DNA of 64,000 nucleotides. It comes from Tranzscheliella williamsii. Its lineage: Eukaryota; Basidiomycota; Ustilaginomycetes; Ustilaginales; Ustilaginaceae. Below are positions 59,995 to 64,000 of this stretch, one piece after another (position 1 is the first letter of the stretch; every line of letters starts with the position of its first letter). The DNA lies in assembly GCA_023212725.1 (NCBI GenBank), contig JALBYF010000032.1, positions 124,001 through 188,000 of the forward strand, in the 5' to 3' direction. The notes under the pieces were generated by a model. It was not told the origin of the DNA, made no database searches, and saw nothing but the letters and a program-made list of their open reading frames with translations. A program made the position numbers and the translations under genes.

Positions 59995-61095
59995 TCAGCC
60001 CGCGTTGCCATTCGTAATGCTGCCATCCTCGCCGCTGGCGGCGTCTTGTGGATCGGTTTCTGCCGTACCTTTGGCGGCGAAGAACGAATTGGCATTTTGC
60101 TGGAGCTGCCGCGCCGCATCGACCTCGCAAAGGCCGAAGCGGAGGGCGAAATACTGGACGCCTTCGTAGAGGATGGCCGGCATCTGTCGGACGGTGTGGA
60201 AGTCGCTTTCCAGCAGGGCTCTGGCGAGGGGGACGGTGGCGAGGCACTGGTTCTGGACGAACTGCTTGCGATTGATGGTGGAGGAGAAGCCAAAGTAGAC
60301 GTTGGGGTGGGATTTGGCGATGGTTTTGACGACGTTGTTATCGAGGGTGGATGAGTGGATGGAGATGCGCACGGCGCCGAAGGCGGTGGGGTCTGCGTTG
60401 CGGAGCGAGTTGAGGAGGTCGACGGTGAGGCCTGCGGCCTGGACGGAGTGGAGGGAGATAGCGCGGCGGAATGCGATGGCGACGTCGAGCTGTGCGCGCA
60501 GCACGGCGAGTTGATGGGCGGGGGGTGTTTTGAGTTTGGTGAGTTTTGGGCCCGGTGTGGGGGTGCCCGCAGGGTCGTAGTTCCACCATCGGCGCGGGAT
60601 GCGGAACGCGCGGTCCAGGCCCACCTCCCCCAGCAGCGCGTGCGGGAACCGCCGGAACCTCTCGCGCAGCTCCTCGACCACATCCACCAGCGACACCGGC
60701 TCCGGCAGCTCGTCCCAGATCTCTTCCACCTCGCCAGCCCCCCCAAACAGCGCCCGGTAGTGTTCCTCCTTGCTTGGCGCCGGACGGTCCAGCGACAGCT
60801 GGTGTGCAAACCACGGATGCCATCCAAAGCAAGGCACCACCTTCTCGCCGCTCCGCTCGGCAAGCTCAGCAACAATCCGCTGATCCCGCGCATTTGTGGA
60901 CATGCAGACCACCCGCCCCACCGCCGCCGCCTCAACCTCCCGCGACAGCGCATCGCAGCTCGACGGGCCGTACGCCACCGGGTCATCGCTAGCATGGCAG
61001 TGCGTGTCCACCAGCAGCGACGCTACGGCTTCGGGCGGCTCAGGCCCGGTTTTCGTCGCCCCTTCCTCCGTCGTGTCCTTGTATTCCGCCGACAT
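59995..61095 (-). CDS. TatD-family metal-dependent hydrolase (Scn1-like)
   Basis: 366 residues from the first ATG (61095); nine more codons upstream start with TTG. LLVDTHCHASDDP is the HxH metal site at the start of the barrel. VPCFGWHPWFAHQLS, HALLGEVGLDRAFRIP (with the conserved Glu), AISLHSVQAAG and ISIHSSTLDNN follow in the usual order, and VYFGFSSTINRKQFVQ and LLESDFHT (final Asp) complete it. The family includes TatD nucleases and the fission-yeast Cut9-interacting protein Scn1, which the long insert and C-terminus resemble. The reaction is inferred as phosphoester hydrolysis. The stop lies 120 bp from the stop of the convergent choline-sulfatase. Confidence 0.88.
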   Translation of the reverse strand: MSAEYKDTTEEGATKTGPEPPEAVASLLVDTHCHASDDPVAYGPSSCDALSREVEAAAVGRVVCMSTNARDQRIVAELAERSGEKVVPCFGWHPWFAHQLSLDRPAPSKEEHYRALFGGAGEVEEIWDELPEPVSLVDVVEELRERFRRFPHALLGEVGLDRAFRIPRRWWNYDPAGTPTPGPKLTKLKTPPAHQLAVLRAQLDVAIAFRRAISLHSVQAAGLTVDLLNSLRNADPTAFGAVRISIHSSTLDNNVVKTIAKSHPNVYFGFSSTINRKQFVQNQCLATVPLARALLESDFHTVRQMPAILYEGVQYFALRFGLCEVDAARQLQQNANSFFAAKGTAETDPQDAASGEDGSITNGNAG

Positions 61096-61377
61096 CGTTG
61101 TGCCTATCGATGTTGGAAGCAAGTCTGCTCAAACTCTGATGCACGATAAGTCGATGACATATGCAGGCTTCCTACAACCACCCAAAATGGACCTCCACAT
61201 TCGGCAAATCGCGGCACGGATCGGGCAGCCGATGATGGCCGATGATCTTCCACGATCCCATCGTCACAAAGCCCATGAACAAAAGGTACGCTTGTGATTT
61301 GGTATTGGCAGTGGTGACTGAGCATGAACATGATAGCGGCATCAACTCAATGGGTGTAGGAGACAATGGCTCATGAC

Positions 61378-63096
61378 TCATGCCTGCGTCAAGGGATTGG
61401 CAGCGTCGTTTTGCGCTTTCCAAAGAGCGATCTTCTCTTTCCTTACTTTGAGACTCTTTTGGACGTTGAATCCGCCATCGAGCGTGGTTCGTACTTCTTC
61501 GAGAGATAATAGCGAAGTCTCGGGGTATAGGAAGTAGATCATGATAAGGAAGAGAAGCGTGAGCCCAGCATAGAACCCGAAAGCGCCCGAGGGGGTGATG
61601 GCATCCATCAGACTCAGGAAGGTTGACGAGATGACGAGGTTTCCGGCCCAGTTGGCCGCAGTGCCGATCGATGTGCCAACCATCCGCGTCTCGGTGGAGA
61701 AGAATTCGCCTTGCTGCCACGGCACATTCCCGAGCCCGGTGGCGTAGGAAGCCACGTAGAAGACCATAAAGACCAACATGGCCGAGGTGAGCGACTCGGG
61801 ATAGGGGTAGCCCTCCGTTAGACGTTGCCCTGTAGGCTCGAGCATTTTGTAAAAGATCCCGGCGGTGCAGACCAAAAAGATGATGACACAGGGCATCGTT
61901 GCGAGCAAAAAGCGTCGTCGGCCGAATCTATCGATGTACTTGAGCGGAATAAAGGTGAATAGGAAGTTGGCCCCACTGATGACAAGACCTGTCGCAGTGG
62001 GATTTTGAAGTCCAGCGCTCTTGAAGATGCTTGAAGAGAAGTACATGAGTGAATTGAAACCGCACAGCTGCTGAGCGACAAGGACCATGGAGACAAGGAA
62101 AACAGCTCGGCGCGTTGGGACATCGGTCCAGACCAGGGCGATTTTCCTTGCCAAGGGGAAGTTTTCCACCTGGATGTGTCTCTTAAGGACTTTGACTTTG
62201 TCGTCGATCTGCTTTGGAGTGGCCATGGGATAGATGCGCGTCAATGCGCGATGTGCTTCTTCCACACGATCCTGCTTGACCAGGTAACGAGGAGACTCAG
62301 ACATAAAGAAATGGATGCCGACGATCTGCACAATAGGTGGGAAAGCACCTAGAGCGATAATCCATCGCCAGCCGGATGAAACGTTGTTGAAAGCGGCACC
62401 TATGGCGTAGGCAATAACTTGGCCTCCTGTGACGGCAATGGAGTTGAGGCAGGTCAAACGACCGCGTGCCTTAGCGGGTGCCAGTTCCTGGATATATACC
62501 GGGACGATTTGGGCAGCAGCGCCGACACCGAAACCCATGATGAAGCGTCCAGGGATCATAGTCCATTTGGCGTTTGCCGAAGCCTGCACGATGGCACCGA
62601 CGATAAACAAAATATCGCAAATGACAAGAGTCCACTTCCTTCCGATCTTGTCCGCGACAATGCCTGCACCGAGGGCCGAGATGATCGCTCCGACGGTGAG
62701 CGCAGATGTAATGAACTCCTTATTACCATTGGTCAAAGGCTGATTGTCCAGGTCAGTGCCGACCTGAACTAGAACGGTAGAGATGGCGCCGGTATCATAC
62801 CCGAACAGCAAACCTCCGATGGTAGCAAAGAAAGTGAGGCCCCACAGGTAGGTGCTGTTCCGCTCCCCCTGGCCTGCAGCCTCGATAGCAGCTTCGTTCA
62901 GAACCTGATCTAGCTCAGCGGCGTCGATAACACCCTCCGTGGAGACCACAGAACGTGTAGCCAGAGTCACGTGGTCTAGACGCGGCACATCGTCCTTTGA
63001 AGACTTGGCATCCGTAGAGTCGCAGTGCTCGTCGTTGGAAGCAAGAGAAGCTGACTTTTCCTCAGGCGAGGTGAGAGAAGGTGCTTTGGCGACCAT
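61378..63096 (-). CDS. MFS inositol/sugar transporter
   Basis: 572 residues, ATG at 63096. After a ~75-residue cytosolic N-terminus come 12 membrane segments. FFATIGGLLFGYDTGAIS is segment 1 with the sugar-porter motif; DKIGRKW the first loop; GRFIMGFGVGAAAQIVPVYI and ELAPAKARGRL the third to fourth segments; SESPRYLVKQDR the PESPR motif (Pro replaced by Ser); QQLCGFNSLMYFSS and DRFGRRRF the second half; FLYPETSLLSLEEV the PETK-like end. The GYDTGAIS...GTDL start resembles Itr-type myo-inositol carriers, proton-coupled at the plasma membrane, but the substrate is not certain. A TATA-like sequence lies about 140 bp upstream. Confidence 0.9.
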   Translation of the reverse strand: MVAKAPSLTSPEEKSASLASNDEHCDSTDAKSSKDDVPRLDHVTLATRSVVSTEGVIDAAELDQVLNEAAIEAAGQGERNSTYLWGLTFFATIGGLLFGYDTGAISTVLVQVGTDLDNQPLTNGNKEFITSALTVGAIISALGAGIVADKIGRKWTLVICDILFIVGAIVQASANAKWTMIPGRFIMGFGVGAAAQIVPVYIQELAPAKARGRLTCLNSIAVTGGQVIAYAIGAAFNNVSSGWRWIIALGAFPPIVQIVGIHFFMSESPRYLVKQDRVEEAHRALTRIYPMATPKQIDDKVKVLKRHIQVENFPLARKIALVWTDVPTRRAVFLVSMVLVAQQLCGFNSLMYFSSSIFKSAGLQNPTATGLVISGANFLFTFIPLKYIDRFGRRRFLLATMPCVIIFLVCTAGIFYKMLEPTGQRLTEGYPYPESLTSAMLVFMVFYVASYATGLGNVPWQQGEFFSTETRMVGTSIGTAANWAGNLVISSTFLSLMDAITPSGAFGFYAGLTLLFLIMIYFLYPETSLLSLEEVRTTLDGGFNVQKSLKVRKEKIALWKAQNDAANPLTQA

Positions 63097-64000
63097 GACA
63101 ACCTACGTCTGTGGAACCACACGCAGGCTTGAAGGCAAGGCGGTAAAGCGTCAAAATGATTTGACTCGTGCTGAATGCTAGAGAGACGTTGAGGAGATGG
63201 ATTCCGATGAAGATTCCTGGCTATCGATGCCAGCTTATATGCCGTGAGATGCGTACAGGGGGCGTGAAAGGAACGGATGTCGGTCCGAGGTTGAGAGAGA
63301 GAGACCTTAATAGGAGGAAAGGAGTCAATGAGCGAGGAAGCACCTTCTATCCATCAGAGGGGATCGGTGAGGCTCCTCACGCGTGCCACATGACAACTGT
63401 GACTACTAGGGGGGCCCTTTGGCATTTTGGCTAGAGAACTGTCTCGCTTGTTCCATCCGCGTTGCCTCCGCGTTGCCTCTGCCAATTCTACTCTTCGGGA
63501 AATTTCTATCGAAGGAAGCCGGCAAATTTACACCATTTCAAGCTCAGCCTTGGCCGCGTATTCAACGCTCACGACTCGGCTGGCTTGTTCTGCTCGACTG
63601 CCTGTTGCGACAATGCGAAGAACAGGAGCGGGTCACGCTCTTCTACTAATATGTAGTAAGTCGCTTTTTACTCGGTGCCTTGGATCGACTTGCACTTCCC
63701 GACGCCGGCGCTTGGCGGCCTTCTGGAAGACCTTAACGGAGCGGAAAAGGCCCGCTGTTTCCCTCGAAATCAGTGTCCCGCAGTGCGGCTTCCTGAGCAG
63801 TCAGAAACAGAAGGAAAAAAAATTTCCGTTACAGCTTGCTTGTGAGACGTGCCGCACGAGAGAAAGACGTGAGCTTGCCAGAAATCCAAAAATCGCAAGT
63901 CGCGGACGCTTTCGGGCAAAATATGGCTATGGCAAGGGGTCATCGCTGATGATGATGGCGTTGTTCTCAGTAGAGCCCTAGTTGCGACCTCCCTGGAGGA
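63097..64000. other. Promoter of the MFS gene and unassigned window end
   Basis: 904 bp. The minus-strand TATA element at 63234-63239 serves the transporter. Frames such as 63427-63981 have no recognisable domain; no gene is called. Confidence 0.4.
63234..63239 (-). promoter_or_regulatory. Putative TATA box of the MFS transporter
   Basis: TATAAG on the minus strand about 140 bp before the ATG at 63096. Confidence 0.5.

Noticed and set aside
63427..63981. 184-codon plus-strand frame at the window end
   Set aside because: No family resemblance; overlapping frames in other phases are equally open.

Overview
The window is genomic DNA of a smut-type basidiomycete fungus (Ustilaginomycotina, Ustilaginales-like). 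This rests on three things. The genes are intron-poor, with short GT-AG introns (about 60-130 nt) and CTAAC/CTGAC-like branch points. The coding sequence is GC-rich. The G-protein alpha subunit at 28574-29638 looks very close to the smut Gpa3 class. Organism assignment is inference; the gene families are read from the sequence. Several long open frames start at GTG or TTG; for these I moved the start to the first in-frame ATG.

Left part (1-18.2 kb): a 5'-truncated FAD-linked oxidase; SPT7 of SAGA, convergent with a short-chain dehydrogenase; a Bli-3-like FMN-barrel protein; the polarity scaffold SPA2; and a polyQ-rich C2H2 zinc-finger factor. Middle (18.2-46.3 kb): two complete, clearly diverged LINE (non-LTR) retrotransposons on opposite strands. 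They bracket glycogen branching enzyme, Gpa3, a WDR59/Mtc5-like SEACIT/GATOR2 protein, a PinX1/PXR1 G-patch protein and a small membrane protein. Right part (46.3-64 kb): an HNH-type protein, a type I membrane protein, two different zinc alcohol dehydrogenases, a FAR-17a/AIG1 membrane protein, a choline-sulfatase, a TatD-family hydrolase and an inositol/sugar transporter of the MFS.

The outstanding observation is the relation of the two LINEs to tRNA genes. Each LINE sits at the 5' end of a tRNA-Thr(AGU) gene, head-to-head with it. LINE A (18233-24505, minus) has a perfect 12-bp target-site duplication made of the first 5 nt of the tRNA gene plus 7 nt of its leader. LINE B (39741-46247, plus) has a slightly decayed duplication at exactly the same place in a second tRNA-Thr(AGU) gene with unrelated 3' flank. 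The two elements share a 3'-terminal motif without poly(A), have 354-residue zinc-knuckle ORF1 proteins, and have intact APE-type endonuclease/RT ORF2 proteins that both carry YADN instead of YADD. This points to a tRNA-gene-targeted, site-specific LINE lineage, whose duplication rebuilds the tRNA 5' end so that the host gene (internal A and B boxes) survives.

The remaining region is ordinary housekeeping and metabolic sequence. Points of note are a two-codon first exon in SPT7, a WDR59-like protein with no visible C-terminal RING, a C2H2 finger with a very wide Cys-Cys gap, and imperfect repeats upstream of the membrane-protein gene.
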